A stretch of 64,000 nucleotides of DNA from Gordonia shandongensis DSM 45094 (GCF_000423025.1 NZ_AUHE01000010.1:1-64000), one strand, 5' to 3'; counted from the stretch's first letter, positions 53,450 through 64,000 are shown. The notes: generated by a model not told the origin, from the letters alone. Numbers and translations: made by a program.

Positions 53450-53881
53450 ATGACGGGCATGCGACGAGCAGCGGTTCGACGGTGTGGGGCGGTCGTGGCC
53501 GCGGGCGCCGTACTGGGCGGTGCGGCGTGGGTCGCCGCACCGGTCGCCGATGCGCGAACCGCGACGGTGCTGGCGTTCGATCTCGATCCGACGACCACCG
53601 GACTGGTCGGTTCTGATCCGGTGAAGGCCGCCGCCGACCTCGCGCGGATGAGCCCGCTCGGCACCGACCGGGCAACGTGGTTCGTCGCGCTGACGGCCGG
53701 ATCGATCAGCGACTCGGTGCGCACGTCGACGGCGTCGCGGCCCTGTCTGTCCGGTCAGATCGAGATCGCGTCGTCCGACACCAGGCAGGGTTCATCGTGG
53801 ACGCTGACGCCGGACTGCACGCGCACGGTGCCGTCGATCAGGATGTACGACAAGAAGTCGTGGGCCGGCCTGGGCGGCTGA
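53450..53881 (+). CDS. Putative secreted protein
   Basis: 143 aa. A signal peptide (about 1-37: RRCGAVVAAGAVLGGAAWVA then APVADA) precedes a ~105-residue domain with two Cys (in SRPCLSGQIE and LTPDCTRTV) likely forming a disulphide. It is not recognised as a known family. The ATG at 53450 is preferred over 53444 because GAGGGGG is then spaced 6 bp. Convergent with yggS. Confidence 0.65.
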   Translation: MTGMRRAAVRRCGAVVAAGAVLGGAAWVAAPVADARTATVLAFDLDPTTTGLVGSDPVKAAADLARMSPLGTDRATWFVALTAGSISDSVRTSTASRPCLSGQIEIASSDTRQGSSWTLTPDCTRTVPSIRMYDKKSWAGLGG

Positions 53882-53906
53882 ACGAAGCGCTGACGCTCCG
53901 GCCAGG

Positions 53907-54668
53907 TCAGCTCGGCCAGTACATGCTGTCCGGTGTCGCTCGGGCACCGAAGATGGCCTGGCCGACGCGAACGCAGGTCGACCCCTCTTCGATCGCCAGT
54001 TCGTAGTCGCCGGACATCCCCATCGACAGGCCGCCGTCGCCGATCAGCGCCGGGTCGGCGTCGCGGATCCGGTCGCGCAGGCCGCGCAGGAGTGCGAAAC
54101 ACTCGCGGACCCGCTCGGTGTCGTCGGAGAAGACCGCGAGGGTCATCAATCCGCGGACCCGCAGCGACGAGTAGTTCGGCATCGCCCGCAGCACGTCGGG
54201 GACCTCGTCCGGGTCGAGGCCGTACTTGCTCTCCTCCTGCGACGTGTTGACCTGGACGTACACGTCGAGGCCGCGTCCGGCCATCTGCAGGCGCCGGTCG
54301 AGTGCCTCGGCGACACGCAGACTGTCGACGGCCTGGAACTCGTCGGCGAAGGCGGCCACATCCTTGGCCTTATTGGTCTGCAGGTGCCCGATCACCGACC
54401 ACGAGACGTCGAGGTGCGCGAGGTTTCCGTGTTTGCGTTTGGCCTCCTGGACCTTGTTCTCGCCGAGCTGGTGGCAGCCGGCGGCGATCGCGTTGACGAT
54501 CCGGTCCTCGGGAACGGTCTTGCTGACGGGCAGCAGACGGACCTCGCCGGGATCACGGTCTGCTCGCCGGGCCGCCGCATCGATCTTCGTCTGCACCGCG
54601 GCGAGATTGCGGCGAAAGTCCTCGACCTGCATGGCAGTGGTGTACTCGGGGGCGGAATCAGCGGTCAT
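53907..54668 (-). CDS. yggS: YggS family PLP homeostasis protein
   Basis: 253 aa. Binds PLP without known catalysis and buffers vitamin B6 and amino-acid levels. LLPVSKTVPEDRI (PLP lysine about K50), LGENKVQEA, WSVIGHLQTNKAK, GLMTLAVF, LSMGMSGDYELAIEEGSTCV and RVGQAIFG are the family blocks. ATG at 54668 is 7 bp after GATAAT. A PdxK/ThiD-like kinase lies nearby on the other strand, a reasonable B6 grouping. Confidence 0.92.
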   Translation of the reverse strand: MTADSAPEYTTAMQVEDFRRNLAAVQTKIDAAARRADRDPGEVRLLPVSKTVPEDRIVNAIAAGCHQLGENKVQEAKRKHGNLAHLDVSWSVIGHLQTNKAKDVAAFADEFQAVDSLRVAEALDRRLQMAGRGLDVYVQVNTSQEESKYGLDPDEVPDVLRAMPNYSSLRVRGLMTLAVFSDDTERVRECFALLRGLRDRIRDADPALIGDGGLSMGMSGDYELAIEEGSTCVRVGQAIFGARATPDSMYWPS

Positions 54669-54675
54669 GAGTCCG

Positions 54676-54681
54676 ATTATC
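54676..54681 (-). promoter_or_regulatory. -10 element for yggS
   Basis: GATAAT on the minus strand (one mismatch to TATAAT) ends 7 bp before the ATG at 54668; leaderless transcript predicted. Confidence 0.5.
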
Positions 54682-54725
54682 CCCGTCCGGGGCCACGCGG
54701 CCGATCCGGGTGCGACGATGCCGAC

Positions 54726-55217
54726 ATGACTGGAGAACCGGCCGACGGGTTCGCCGTGCTCGAAGCGATCGAAGCGGTGAAGGCGTTGAAGCACCGATAC
54801 TGGCGTGCGTGCGACGGAAAGGATCCGGCGGGATTCCGCTCGTGCTTCGTGACGCGGGGTGCGGTCGTCGACTACGGACGACTGGGGGCGTTCGACGATG
54901 TGGAGCCGATGGCCGCGATCTTCGAGCGCGTGGCGCTCGCCCGGGTCGACGGCCGTTACGCGGTCCTCGACATGCATCACGGAGCCAATCCGGAGATCAC
55001 GGTGCTCGGGCCCGGTCGGGCCCGAGGCCGGTGGTCGCTGCAGTTCCGGCAGATCAACACGGTCGCGCGGACCGACACGGTGACGGTCGGGGAGTATGAC
55101 GACGAATATGTCGTCGAGGACGGTCAGTGGCGGATGGCGGTCTGCCGGTTCGTCGAACGATGGTCGGTGAGCCGACCGCTCGGCACCGACGAGCAGATCG
55201 TCGAGGGGACCTTCTGA
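54726..55217 (+). CDS. SnoaL-like/NTF2-fold protein
   Basis: 163 aa. AIEAVKALKHRYWRACDGKD, then FVTRGAVVDYG, DMHHGANPEITVLGPGRARG and EDGQWRMAVCRFVERW fit the SnoaL-like fold. Substrate unknown. ATG at 54726; the longer open frame upstream overlaps yggS in antisense and is not protein-like. A flavin-dependent oxidoreductase follows after 48 bp and may belong to the same pathway. Confidence 0.75.
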   Translation: MTGEPADGFAVLEAIEAVKALKHRYWRACDGKDPAGFRSCFVTRGAVVDYGRLGAFDDVEPMAAIFERVALARVDGRYAVLDMHHGANPEITVLGPGRARGRWSLQFRQINTVARTDTVTVGEYDDEYVVEDGQWRMAVCRFVERWSVSRPLGTDEQIVEGTF

Positions 55218-55265
55218 CCCGAGGGGTCGGGGAATATCGCCGCCGTCGCCGGTGCTGACCCGGGT

Positions 55266-56288
55266 GTGAAGAACATCGGTTTTCTATCGTTCGGTCATTG
55301 GTCCGACGCCCCCGGCTCTCGGGTGCGGTCGGCGTCGGACGCCCTGCTCCAATCCATCGACCTGACGGTCGCGGCGGAGGAGCTCGGCGCCGACAGCGCC
55401 TACTTCCGCGTGCATCATTTCGCCCGGCAGCTCGCGTCGCCGTTCCCGTTGCTCGCCGCCGCCGGGGCGAAGACCTCGCGCATCGAGATCGGCACCGGTG
55501 TGATCGACATGCGCTACGAGAACCCCCTCTACATGGCCGAGGACGCCGGCGCCGCGGATCTGATCGCCGAGGGGCGGCTCCAGCTCGGGATCTCTCGGGG
55601 GTCTCCCGAGCAGGTGATCGACGGCTTCCGCTACTTCGGCTACCAACCGGAGGACGGGAAGACCGACGCGGACATGGCGCGGACGCATACCGAGGTGTTC
55701 CTGAAGGTGATCGAGGGCGAGGGGTTCGCACAGCCGAACCCGCAGCCGATGTTCCCGAATCCGCCGGGGCTGCTGCGTGTGGAGCCGCATTCGCCGGGGC
55801 TCCGGGAGCGGATCTGGTGGGGCGCCGGGTCGCGGGCGACAGCCGAGTGGACCGCGCGGCAGGGCATGAACCTCATGAGTTCGACCCTGCTCACCGAGGA
55901 CACCGGCGTGCCCTTCCATCAGTTGCAGGCCGAGCAGATTCAGATGTTCCGCGACGAGTGGGCGGCTCAGGGTTGGGAGCGTCGGCCGCGGGTCTCGGTG
56001 AGCCGCAGCATCTTCGCGCTGACCACCGACGAGGATCGGGTGTACTTCGGCGGCCGCGGTGGTGACAGTCGCGACCAGGTCGGCATCCTGGAGGGCGGCG
56101 CCGCGCGTTTCGGCCGGTCGTACGCCGCCGAACCCGATGAGTTGATCGAGCAGCTCCGCGAGGACGAGGCGATCGCCGCGGCCGACACGCTGTTGCTCAC
56201 CGTGCCCAACCAGCTCGGCGTCGACTACAACGCGCACGTCCTGGAGAACATCCTCACCCACGTCGCACCCGCCCTCGGCTGGCGCTGA
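55266..56288 (+). CDS. LLM-class flavin-dependent oxidoreductase
   Basis: 340 aa luciferase-like TIM barrel. NIGFLSFGHW, ELGADSAYFRVHHFARQLASP, EIGTGVIDMRYENPLYMAED and GRLQLGISRGSPEQVIDGF are typical of LLM monooxygenases that use reduced FMN or F420. GTG at 55266. The substrate cannot be predicted. Probably co-transcribed with the SnoaL-like gene. Confidence 0.88.
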   Translation: MKNIGFLSFGHWSDAPGSRVRSASDALLQSIDLTVAAEELGADSAYFRVHHFARQLASPFPLLAAAGAKTSRIEIGTGVIDMRYENPLYMAEDAGAADLIAEGRLQLGISRGSPEQVIDGFRYFGYQPEDGKTDADMARTHTEVFLKVIEGEGFAQPNPQPMFPNPPGLLRVEPHSPGLRERIWWGAGSRATAEWTARQGMNLMSSTLLTEDTGVPFHQLQAEQIQMFRDEWAAQGWERRPRVSVSRSIFALTTDEDRVYFGGRGGDSRDQVGILEGGAARFGRSYAAEPDELIEQLREDEAIAAADTLLLTVPNQLGVDYNAHVLENILTHVAPALGWR

Positions 56289-56327
56289 CGGGCGCCGTCC
56301 ACACGAGGCGCCGAGGACGGGGCACCC

Positions 56328-56963
56328 TCATCTGCGGGCGATGATCCGCCCCTGGGGACGTTGGCCGTCCACTGTGCGGACACGCGATTCGGTCACGGAG
56401 AAACCGGCCTCGGCGAGTTGTTCGGACAGTCGGTCGACACTGCAGTAGTAGGCGGTGGTGATCGCGTGAGGGAACGGTGTGCCCGCCGGTCCGGCGAAGA
56501 ATCCCATCGCCAGGGTCCCGCCGGAGACGATGCAGCGCCCGAACTCCGCCAGCGGGGCGTGCAGGTCTGCCGGCGGCGTGTGAATCAGGGAGAACCAGGC
56601 GAGGATGCCGCCGACGGAGCCGTCGCGGACGCCGAGGTCCTCCGCGTATCCGGATCGGTACGACGTCCGCGGGTAGCGGCGCCGAGCGTCGTCGAGGAAG
56701 GCGCCGGTCGGCTCGACACCCTCGACGTCGTGCCCCTCCCTCCGGAGCAGATCGGTCCACTGTCCGGGGCCGCTCCCGACGTCGAGGATCCGGCCGCCGA
56801 CCGAGCCGGCCCACGCGAGGACGAAATCCCGATCGTCGTCAGCGATGTGCTCGACCGAGCCGACGGCGTCGATGTAGTCGCGGGCACGCGCGGTGTAGGC
56901 GTCGACCACGCGACCCGACCGTCCCGCGTCCGTCGAACCGTCTGCGTCTCCTGTCGGCCCCAC
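56328..56963 (-). CDS. Class I SAM-dependent methyltransferase
   Basis: 211 aa. SAM-binding ILDVGSGPGQWTDLLRREGH (about 59-78), GVEPTGAFLDDARRR and GGILAWFSLIHTPP (motif post II) are seen, as in Methyltransf_25/UbiE-type small-molecule enzymes. Substrate unknown. GTG at 56963 with GGGAG 5 bp upstream. Confidence 0.82.
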   Translation of the reverse strand: MGPTGDADGSTDAGRSGRVVDAYTARARDYIDAVGSVEHIADDDRDFVLAWAGSVGGRILDVGSGPGQWTDLLRREGHDVEGVEPTGAFLDDARRRYPRTSYRSGYAEDLGVRDGSVGGILAWFSLIHTPPADLHAPLAEFGRCIVSGGTLAMGFFAGPAGTPFPHAITTAYYCSVDRLSEQLAEAGFSVTESRVRTVDGQRPQGRIIARR

Positions 56964-57035
56964 TGAGTCTCCCGTCGATGACGATCACGTGTCCGGTCGA
57001 TTCTCCCACTCGCTCGCCCGGCGCCCACCGGCTTG

Positions 57036-57041
57036 TAATCT
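57036..57041 (+). promoter_or_regulatory. -10 element for the GNAT gene
   Basis: TAATCT ends 6 bp before the ATG at 57048, with no Shine-Dalgarno; leaderless transcript predicted. Confidence 0.55.
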
Positions 57042-57047
57042 CGATGT

Positions 57048-57566
57048 ATGACGCAGACAGCGGCACCCCGGCTGCGGGTGCTGGAACGCACGGACCTCGG
57101 CTTCCTCCACCGCCTGTTCAACGACGCCGACGTGATGCGGTACTGGTTCGAACAACCGCACGTGGCGCTCGCGACGCTCGAGTCGACGTTCGACGAGCGG
57201 CTGCGCACCGACACCGCGCGCCGGTTCGTCATCGACGTCGACGGCCGCAGCGTCGGACTCATGGAGTTGGTCTACATCGACACCGTGCACCGGAACTGCG
57301 AGTTCCAGATCATCGTGGCGCCGCAGGAACAAGGCCGCGGTTACGCCCGGGCAGCCACCGAACTGGCCCTGCGGTATGCGTTCGACACCCTCAACCTGCA
57401 CAAGGTGTACCTCCTGGTCGACACCGTGAACGCGGCGGCCATCCACGTCTACGAGACGGTGGGCTTCGTCGTCGAAGGTGTGCTGCGCGAAGAGTTCTTC
57501 GTCGATGGCACCTACCACGACGCCACCCGGATGAGCGTGCTGCGCAGCGAGTACGAGCAGCGGTGA
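57048..57566 (+). CDS. GNAT N-acetyltransferase, SpeG-like
   Basis: 172 aa. IIVAPQEQGRGYARAATELA (acetyl-CoA loop), LNLHKVYLLVDTVNAAAIHVY and FVVEGVLREEFFVDGTYHD closely follow spermidine N-acetyltransferase SpeG, including the N-terminal WFEQPHV region that contacts polyamines. Likely acetylates spermidine or a similar amine. ATG at 57048 follows TAATCT. The lipase gene begins 22 bp downstream. Confidence 0.85.
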   Translation: MTQTAAPRLRVLERTDLGFLHRLFNDADVMRYWFEQPHVALATLESTFDERLRTDTARRFVIDVDGRSVGLMELVYIDTVHRNCEFQIIVAPQEQGRGYARAATELALRYAFDTLNLHKVYLLVDTVNAAAIHVYETVGFVVEGVLREEFFVDGTYHDATRMSVLRSEYEQR

Positions 57567-57588
57567 CCCCATGACGGCAGGACCTGTG

Positions 57589-58548
57589 ATGAAGGCGACG
57601 AGGACGGCGGGCATTCTCGTCATCGTCGCTGCGCTCGTCGCGGGTCTCGGGTCGGCGGGAGCGGCCGACGCCGCCCCGCAGCGCGTCCCGGTGGACTACA
57701 ACTTCCTCGCCGGAATCCGCGCCGAACTGTCGAACCCGGGCGGGTCGCTGCCGGGGACCAACGACTTCCGGTGCCGCCCGACTCCGCAGCATCCGCGGCC
57801 CGTGGTCCTGGTCCACGGCAGCGGTGGGGGTCGGCAGACCAATTGGGCCACGCTCGCGGCCGTCCTGGTGAACGAGGGATACTGCGTCTTCGCGCCCACC
57901 TACGGCACCGTTCTGCCGGGCTGGCCGGCGTCGGCGATCGGCGGCATGGGCCCCAAGATCGACAGCGCCTGGGAGATCAAGGAGTTCATGGACACGGTGA
58001 TGCGGGCGACCGGTTCGGACCGCGTCGACGTGGTCGGCCACTCCCTCGGCACGGAGATCCCCACCTACTGGATGAAGTACCTCGGTGGCCGCGGACACGT
58101 GGCGCACTACGTCTCCCTGGCCCCGTTCTGGCGGCAGGGGCCCGACGAGGACGATGCGCGCGGCGAGGCGATCGCGGAGTTCCGCCGCCGCCTCGGCGTT
58201 CCCGCGCCGACCCGGCCGGCCTGCCCCGAATGTGTCGAGCCGCCGCGAGACGCCGACTTCAACGCGGCCGTCCGCCGGCCCACGCCCTACCTACCCGGTG
58301 TGCGGTACACCAACATCGTGACGCGCGACGATGAGATCGTGACCCCGTACAGCGTCGGCCTGCTCGACGGGCCGCCGGGGACGTCGGTGACGAACATCGT
58401 CGTGCAGGACGGGTGCCGACGCGATCACTCCGACCACATGTCGATCACCTCGAACCGGAGAAGCGCCGCGATGGTGCGCAATGCCCTCGACCCCGCCCAC
58501 CGCCGACCCGTTCCCTGCGTCGACGTGGCCCCGATCACCGGCGGATGA
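57589..58548 (+). CDS. Secreted lipase/alpha-beta hydrolase
   Basis: 319 aa. Signal peptide (about 1-29). RPVVLVHGSGGGRQTNWATL (oxyanion loop) and VDVVGHSLGTEIPTYW (nucleophile elbow, Ser in GHSLG) match class 2 lipases; cysteines at FRCRP, PACPECVEPP, DGCRRDHSDHM and VPCVDV suggest disulphides. The catalytic His is probably in DHSDHMS. The ATG at 57589 is preferred because AGGA is then well placed; 57571 is possible. Confidence 0.85.
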   Translation: MKATRTAGILVIVAALVAGLGSAGAADAAPQRVPVDYNFLAGIRAELSNPGGSLPGTNDFRCRPTPQHPRPVVLVHGSGGGRQTNWATLAAVLVNEGYCVFAPTYGTVLPGWPASAIGGMGPKIDSAWEIKEFMDTVMRATGSDRVDVVGHSLGTEIPTYWMKYLGGRGHVAHYVSLAPFWRQGPDEDDARGEAIAEFRRRLGVPAPTRPACPECVEPPRDADFNAAVRRPTPYLPGVRYTNIVTRDDEIVTPYSVGLLDGPPGTSVTNIVVQDGCRRDHSDHMSITSNRRSAAMVRNALDPAHRRPVPCVDVAPITGG

Positions 58549-58618
58549 GGCACGCTGGAGGGGACCCCGCGGCAGTGAGCCGCATCGACGGGGACCATCT
58601 CGACGGCGGGAGCATCCG

Positions 58619-58945
58619 ATGCCTGAGAAACAACCGCAAACCCTGACCTCGGACGAGGCGGCAGCCCGGACGTCACCGCGGTGGAGTGTCGTCGACGACG
58701 CTCTGCGGGCGACCTTCACCACCGGCGACATGGTCCGCGGCCTGGACTTCGTGACGCGAGTCGTCGCCGAAGCCGAGCAGATGAACCACCATCCCGACGT
58801 CACCCTGACCTATCCGCGCGTCGAACTGGCCGTGACGACCCACAGTGCCGGCGGTCTGACCGACCTCGACGTCGACCTGGCGCACCGGATCGACGCGGTG
58901 GCCGCCGCAACCGACGTCGACGCCGCACCCGAAGGCGAGAAGTGA
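58619..58945 (+). CDS. Pterin-4a-carbinolamine dehydratase family protein
   Basis: 108 aa. FVTRVVAEAEQMNHHPDVTLTYPRVELAVTTHSAGGLT-type region (read 46-83): the MNHHPD motif with tandem His and the following THSAGGLT are the PCD/DCoH active site. It dehydrates 4a-hydroxytetrahydropterins; in bacteria without phenylalanine hydroxylase the role is unclear. ATG at 58619 with GGGAG upstream. The stop overlaps the Nudix start by one base. Confidence 0.88.
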   Translation: MPEKQPQTLTSDEAAARTSPRWSVVDDALRATFTTGDMVRGLDFVTRVVAEAEQMNHHPDVTLTYPRVELAVTTHSAGGLTDLDVDLAHRIDAVAAATDVDAAPEGEK

Positions 58946-59415
58946 TGGCGACCCCCGACTACGTCTTGCGTCTCCGCAAGCACATCGGGCATGCCCCGCT
59001 GGTGCTGATCGGTGTCACTGCCGTGATCCTCCGCGACGATCTGGTCCTCCTGGGACGACGTGCCGACACCGGTGACCTCACCCCGGTCACCGGCATCGTC
59101 GATCCCGGTGAGGAGCCCGCCGTCGCCGCGCGCCGGGAGGCGGCCGAGGAGGCCGGGATCGACATCGAGGTGGAACGCCTCGCGCGAGTCCGGCAACTGC
59201 CCCGCAGCACGCATGTGAACGGCGACCAGGTGGACTACCTCGACCTCACGTTCCGGTGCCGATGGGTCGACGGCGAGATCTACCCCGCAGACGGCGAGTT
59301 CACCGAGGTGCAGTGGCGGCACCTCGACGATCTCGGCGAGGTGGCATCCGACGACCTGCGAGCCCGGATCGCGGTGGCGGCGACCGACGAGCCGCGCACG
59401 GTATTTCACCGCTAG
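58945..59415 (+). CDS. Nudix hydrolase
   Basis: 156 aa. The Nudix box GX5EX7REUXEEXGU is complete: GIVDPGEEPAVAARREAAEE then AGI (about 49-71). Hydrolyses a nucleoside diphosphate linked to another moiety; the substrate cannot be read from sequence. ATG shares its A with the preceding stop (TGATG), so it is coupled to the pterin dehydratase gene. Convergent with nuoN, ending 3 bp before it. Confidence 0.9.
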   Translation: MATPDYVLRLRKHIGHAPLVLIGVTAVILRDDLVLLGRRADTGDLTPVTGIVDPGEEPAVAARREAAEEAGIDIEVERLARVRQLPRSTHVNGDQVDYLDLTFRCRWVDGEIYPADGEFTEVQWRHLDDLGEVASDDLRARIAVAATDEPRTVFHR

Positions 59416-59418
59416 ATC

Positions 59419-61056
59419 TCAGGTGAGGAACGACGCCGCCCCCTCTGCGAGGTCGAGGAGCGGCTGCGGGAACAGCCCGAGCGCCAGCGTGACCGCCGCC
59501 GACAGCGCGATCGGCACCGATGTCAACGCGCTCGGCGTCACGATCACCGGGGCGTCGTGCGGGGGATCGGCGAAGAACATCGCGACGATCACCCGGATGT
59601 AGAAGTAGGCGGCGACGGCGCTCGCGAGGACGCCGACGACGACCAGCGCCCACGCGCCGTCGCCTCCCGCCGCACTGAAGACCGCGAACTTGGCGACGAA
59701 TCCGCCGGTGAGCGGGATGCCGGCGAACGAGAGCAACAGGAGCGACATCATGGCGCCCACCAGCGGCCGCCGTCGCCCCAACCCCGCCCACGCCGCGAGA
59801 TCGGTGGCCTCCCGGCCGGCGGCGTCGCGCACCACGGACAGCAGTGCGAAGGCGCCGAACGCGGACGCCGCATACGCGGCCACATAGAACAGGGTCATCC
59901 CGACGCCCTCCGCGGTGAGGGTGATGGCGCCGACGAGAGCGAAACCGACGTGGCTCACCGACGAATAGGCCAGCATCCGTTTGATGTCCGTCTGCGTCAC
60001 CGCCATGAGGGTCGCGACGACCATCGTCGCGATCGCGACGGTCCACAGCGCGGGACGCCACGTGTCCTCCAACGCCGGGAAGCCGACATGCAGCACCCGC
60101 AGAAGCGCACCGAACGCGGCGACCTTGGTCGCCGAGGCCATCAACGCGGTCACCGGCGTCGGAGCGCCCTGATACACGTCGGGAACCCAAGACCCGAACG
60201 GTACGGCACCCACTTTGAACAGCAGGCCGACGACGATCAGGGCGAGGGCCAGCAGCGCGAGCGTTCGGTCGCCGTCGCCGGCGAGATCCGCCCCGATGCT
60301 CGTCAGGTCGAGCGACCCGGTGGCGCCGTAGGCGAACGAGGAGCCGAACAGGAAGAACGCGGACGCGAACGCTCCGAGCAGAAAGTACTTGAGCGACGCC
60401 TCCTGGGAGAGCAGGCGCCGTCGACGGGCCAGACCGCAGAGCAGGTACAGCGGCAGCGACAGGACTTCGAGGGCGATGAACATCGTCAGCAGATCGCCCG
60501 ACGCGCCGAAGAGCACCATGCCGCCGACCGCGAGCAGACCGAGCGGATACACCTCGGTGGTGATCGCGCCCGCACGGCCGGCGATCAACTCGTCGGGCGA
60601 GCCGGGGACCGTCGCCCCCGACGGTGCGAAGGCATCGGCGGGCAGGTCGGCGTCATCGACCGGACCGCCGCCGCCGGCGCTGATCCGCTCACCGGCCGCG
60701 GTCTGCACTTCCACCGGCGCCCACACCCGGTCCAGGCGACGTTCGCCCATCACGGCGACCGCCCCGATGGAGACCAGCACGATCACCCCCTGCGTGAAGA
60801 CGGCCGGCCCGTCGACCACCACCGCGCCGGACATCGTGGTCGTCGCACCGTCCGACGTGTACGTCCCGGCCAGGACTCCGAGGGCGATCAGCGCCGCCGT
60901 CAGACCGGTCAGAGCGAGGGAGAGCTGAATGCGGTAACGGTGGGCGGCCGGCGCGAACGCCTCCACCAGGACGGCGATGACGGCCGCCCCCAGGACGATG
61001 AGCATCGGCGACAGGCGCGCGTAATCGATGTCGGGTGCCGCGAAAGCCAGCGTCAT
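59419..61056 (-). CDS. nuoN: NADH-quinone oxidoreductase subunit N
   Basis: 545 aa, about 14 membrane helices; proton-pumping antiporter-like subunit of complex I. FIALEVLSLPLYLLCGLARR, EASLKYFLLGAFASAFFLFG, FKVGAVPFGSWVPDVYQGAP and KRMLAYSSVSHVGFAL are the conserved segments with pumping Glu/Lys residues. Residues ~110-165 form a long hydrophilic loop. ATG at 61056 overlaps the nuoM stop by 4 bp. Last gene of the nuo operon. Confidence 0.95.
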   Translation of the reverse strand: MTLAFAAPDIDYARLSPMLIVLGAAVIAVLVEAFAPAAHRYRIQLSLALTGLTAALIALGVLAGTYTSDGATTTMSGAVVVDGPAVFTQGVIVLVSIGAVAVMGERRLDRVWAPVEVQTAAGERISAGGGGPVDDADLPADAFAPSGATVPGSPDELIAGRAGAITTEVYPLGLLAVGGMVLFGASGDLLTMFIALEVLSLPLYLLCGLARRRRLLSQEASLKYFLLGAFASAFFLFGSSFAYGATGSLDLTSIGADLAGDGDRTLALLALALIVVGLLFKVGAVPFGSWVPDVYQGAPTPVTALMASATKVAAFGALLRVLHVGFPALEDTWRPALWTVAIATMVVATLMAVTQTDIKRMLAYSSVSHVGFALVGAITLTAEGVGMTLFYVAAYAASAFGAFALLSVVRDAAGREATDLAAWAGLGRRRPLVGAMMSLLLLSFAGIPLTGGFVAKFAVFSAAGGDGAWALVVVGVLASAVAAYFYIRVIVAMFFADPPHDAPVIVTPSALTSVPIALSAAVTLALGLFPQPLLDLAEGAASFLT

Positions 61057-62701
61057 CGGTACTCCTCCTGATCGACGGCGGGCGCCGAGACCGTCGGTGA
61101 CGGATCGGCGTGACCGGACTGCTCGATGCCCGCGGCGACCGCCGGATCGATGTAGTCCAGGACGAGCCGAGGGAAGAATCCGAGCGCCAACAGCGCGACG
61201 ATGAGGGGCGCGACGACCACCTTCTGCCGCACGGTCAGGTCACGGATCTCCGGGGGCGGGTCGGCGTCGACCGTGGCGGGCCTACGCTCGGGCCCGCCCA
61301 TCATCCGCTGATAGGTCCACAGGATGTACAGCGCCGAGAGGACCAGCGCCGTGGATCCGATGATCGCCGCGACCGGGTACCGGGTGAAGGTGCCGACGAT
61401 GACGAGGAACTCACTGATGAACGGAGCCAGACCGGGGAGTGACAGGGTCGCGAGCCCGGCGACGAGAAACGTTCCGGCCAAGACGGGCGCCGCCTTCTGC
61501 ACCCCGCCGTAGTCGGCGATCACGGCGGAACCGCGTTGGCTCACCAGGAAGCCCGCGATGAGGAACAGCGCGGCCGTGGAGAGTCCGTGGTTCACCATGT
61601 AGAGGGCCGAACCCGACTGGCCCTGACTGGTGAGGGCGAAGACGCCGAGCACGATGAACCCGAAGTGGGAGATCGACGTGTACGCGATCAGACGCATGAG
61701 ATCGCTCTGACCGATCGCACACACGGCGCCGTACACGATGCTCACCACGGCCAACGCCGAGACCACCGGAGCAAAGGTCGCCGACGCGTCGGGGAACAGG
61801 CCGATGCAGAAGCGCAGCATCGCGAAGGTGCCGACCTTGTCCATGACGGCCATCATCATCACGGCGGCCGCGGGCGTGGTCCCGACGGCGGCGTCGGGCA
61901 GCCAACTGTGCAGCGGCCACAGCGGGGCCTTGACCGCGAAGGCGAACAGGAAGCCGCAGAACAGGAGGTTCAGGACGGTCGGTGAGGCGTCGAGGCCGCC
62001 GGTCGATGCGGCGTGGGCGAGCGTCGGGAGGTCGAAGGTGCCTCGACCGTCCTCGCCGAGGCCGGACCGCGCACCGACCACGTAGACGCCGATGACGGCG
62101 GCCAGCATCACGAGGCCGCCGAGCAGGTTGTAGAGCAGGAACGTCACGGCGGCGCGGGACCGCTCCCGATCCGGTGCCCGCCCGAATCCGCCGATGAGGA
62201 AGTACATCGGGACCAGCATCGCCTCGAAGACGATGTAGAACAGCAGGACGTCGGTCGCCACGAAGCTCATGAGGACCATCGCCTCCACCGCGAGCATCAG
62301 GGCGACGTAGTAGCGGGTCCGCCGTAGCGTGGCGGCCGCGTCGGACGCCACGGGGGCTTCGGACTCCTCCCGCCCGCGCGGTCCCCGCGGGTCGTGCCAC
62401 CCGGCCAGGAGCAGGATCGGTGTCAGGACGGCGGTGAGGAGGATCAAGGCCAGCCCGACGCCGTCGAGCGCCAGCGAATAGCGGACGCCGAACGCGGGGA
62501 TCCAGCTGACGTCCTCGGTGAGTTGGAAGCGGCCGCCGCCGCTGTCGAAGCGGGTGATCAACACGACCGCCCACAGCGCGGTGAACAGCGCTGCTCCCAG
62601 ACCGATCCGTGCGACGGCGGCGGCCCGCGCGACGGGAGCCAACAGCACCGTCGCCGACGCGACGGCCGGGATCAACCACAGCAGGGTGAGCCAGGGGACG
62701 G

Positions 62702-62705
<4 letters not shown>
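61053..62705 (-). CDS. nuoM: NADH-quinone oxidoreductase subunit M
   Basis: 550 aa. [20 protein letters not shown] (conserved Glu in helix 5), [31 protein letters not shown] and [18 protein letters not shown] mark the NuoM/ND4 antiporter fold. GTG at 62705 overlaps the nuoL stop by 4 bp. All three genes are joined by 4-bp overlaps, giving coordinated synthesis of the membrane arm. Confidence 0.95.

Positions 62706-64000
<1,295 letters not shown>

Overview
The window is high-GC actinobacterial DNA. It carries a multidomain type I fatty acid synthase followed by AcpS, NucS mismatch repair in place of MutSL, a lipobox L,D-transpeptidase and many overlapping start/stop codons. This fits a mycolic-acid bacterium of the order Mycobacteriales. 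Gordonia or a close relative is my best guess, but the genus is an inference from content and gene order only.

Layout. The first 340 bases are the end of an rRNA operon: spacer, 5S rRNA and terminator. From about 390 to 18150 the genes follow the M. tuberculosis Rv1321-Rv1343c order as I remember it: nucS, a coiled-coil DivIVA-like protein, methylmalonyl-CoA epimerase, thiolase, a thioredoxin/TPR protein, glgB, dinG, nicotinamidase, pncB, clpS, a DUF2017 protein, a P1 peptidase, rhomboid, murI, an Rv1339-like metallo-hydrolase, rph and the rdgB-type pyrophosphatase. glgE and mec-cysO-cysM are not found at their usual places. A tRNA-Leu follows. 18500-31800 is mixed: a methyltransferase, an acyltransferase/TetR cassette, a PLP gamma-lyase family enzyme, an OpgC-like acyltransferase, a FadD ligase, a DEAD-box helicase, a TetR/membrane-protein pair, HIT plus sirtuin, and two exported proteins. 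32172-43326 resembles the Rv2521-Rv2524c neighbourhood (fas, acpS, TetR, bcp, DUF3618).

43533-46250, directly downstream of tRNA-Lys, is a lower-GC accessory patch. It has phage-like gene relics, tiny overlapping ORFs and two near-identical membrane-anchored paralogues spaced exactly 1,234 bp apart. This is the least familiar part of the window. After it come an LppS-type L,D-transpeptidase, an acyl-CoA dehydrogenase, a PLP decarboxylase/MFS transporter pair, a PdxK/ThiD kinase, YggS, a luciferase-like oxidoreductase, a GNAT, a lipase, a pterin dehydratase, a Nudix hydrolase, and the end of the respiratory complex I operon (nuoL-nuoM-nuoN, antisense, nuoL cut by the window edge).

Organisation. 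Operons are tight and often joined by 4-bp GTGA/ATGA overlaps (pncB-pncA-dinG-glgB, fas-acpS, nuoL-nuoM-nuoN). At least a dozen genes show a TANNNT -10 element 6-7 bp before the start codon, which indicates leaderless mRNAs and fixes many starts. Local tandem duplications repeatedly span stop codons (thioredoxin/TPR, clpS, deaD). Coordinates and translations come from reading the sequence. No database search was run, so family names rest on motif recognition.
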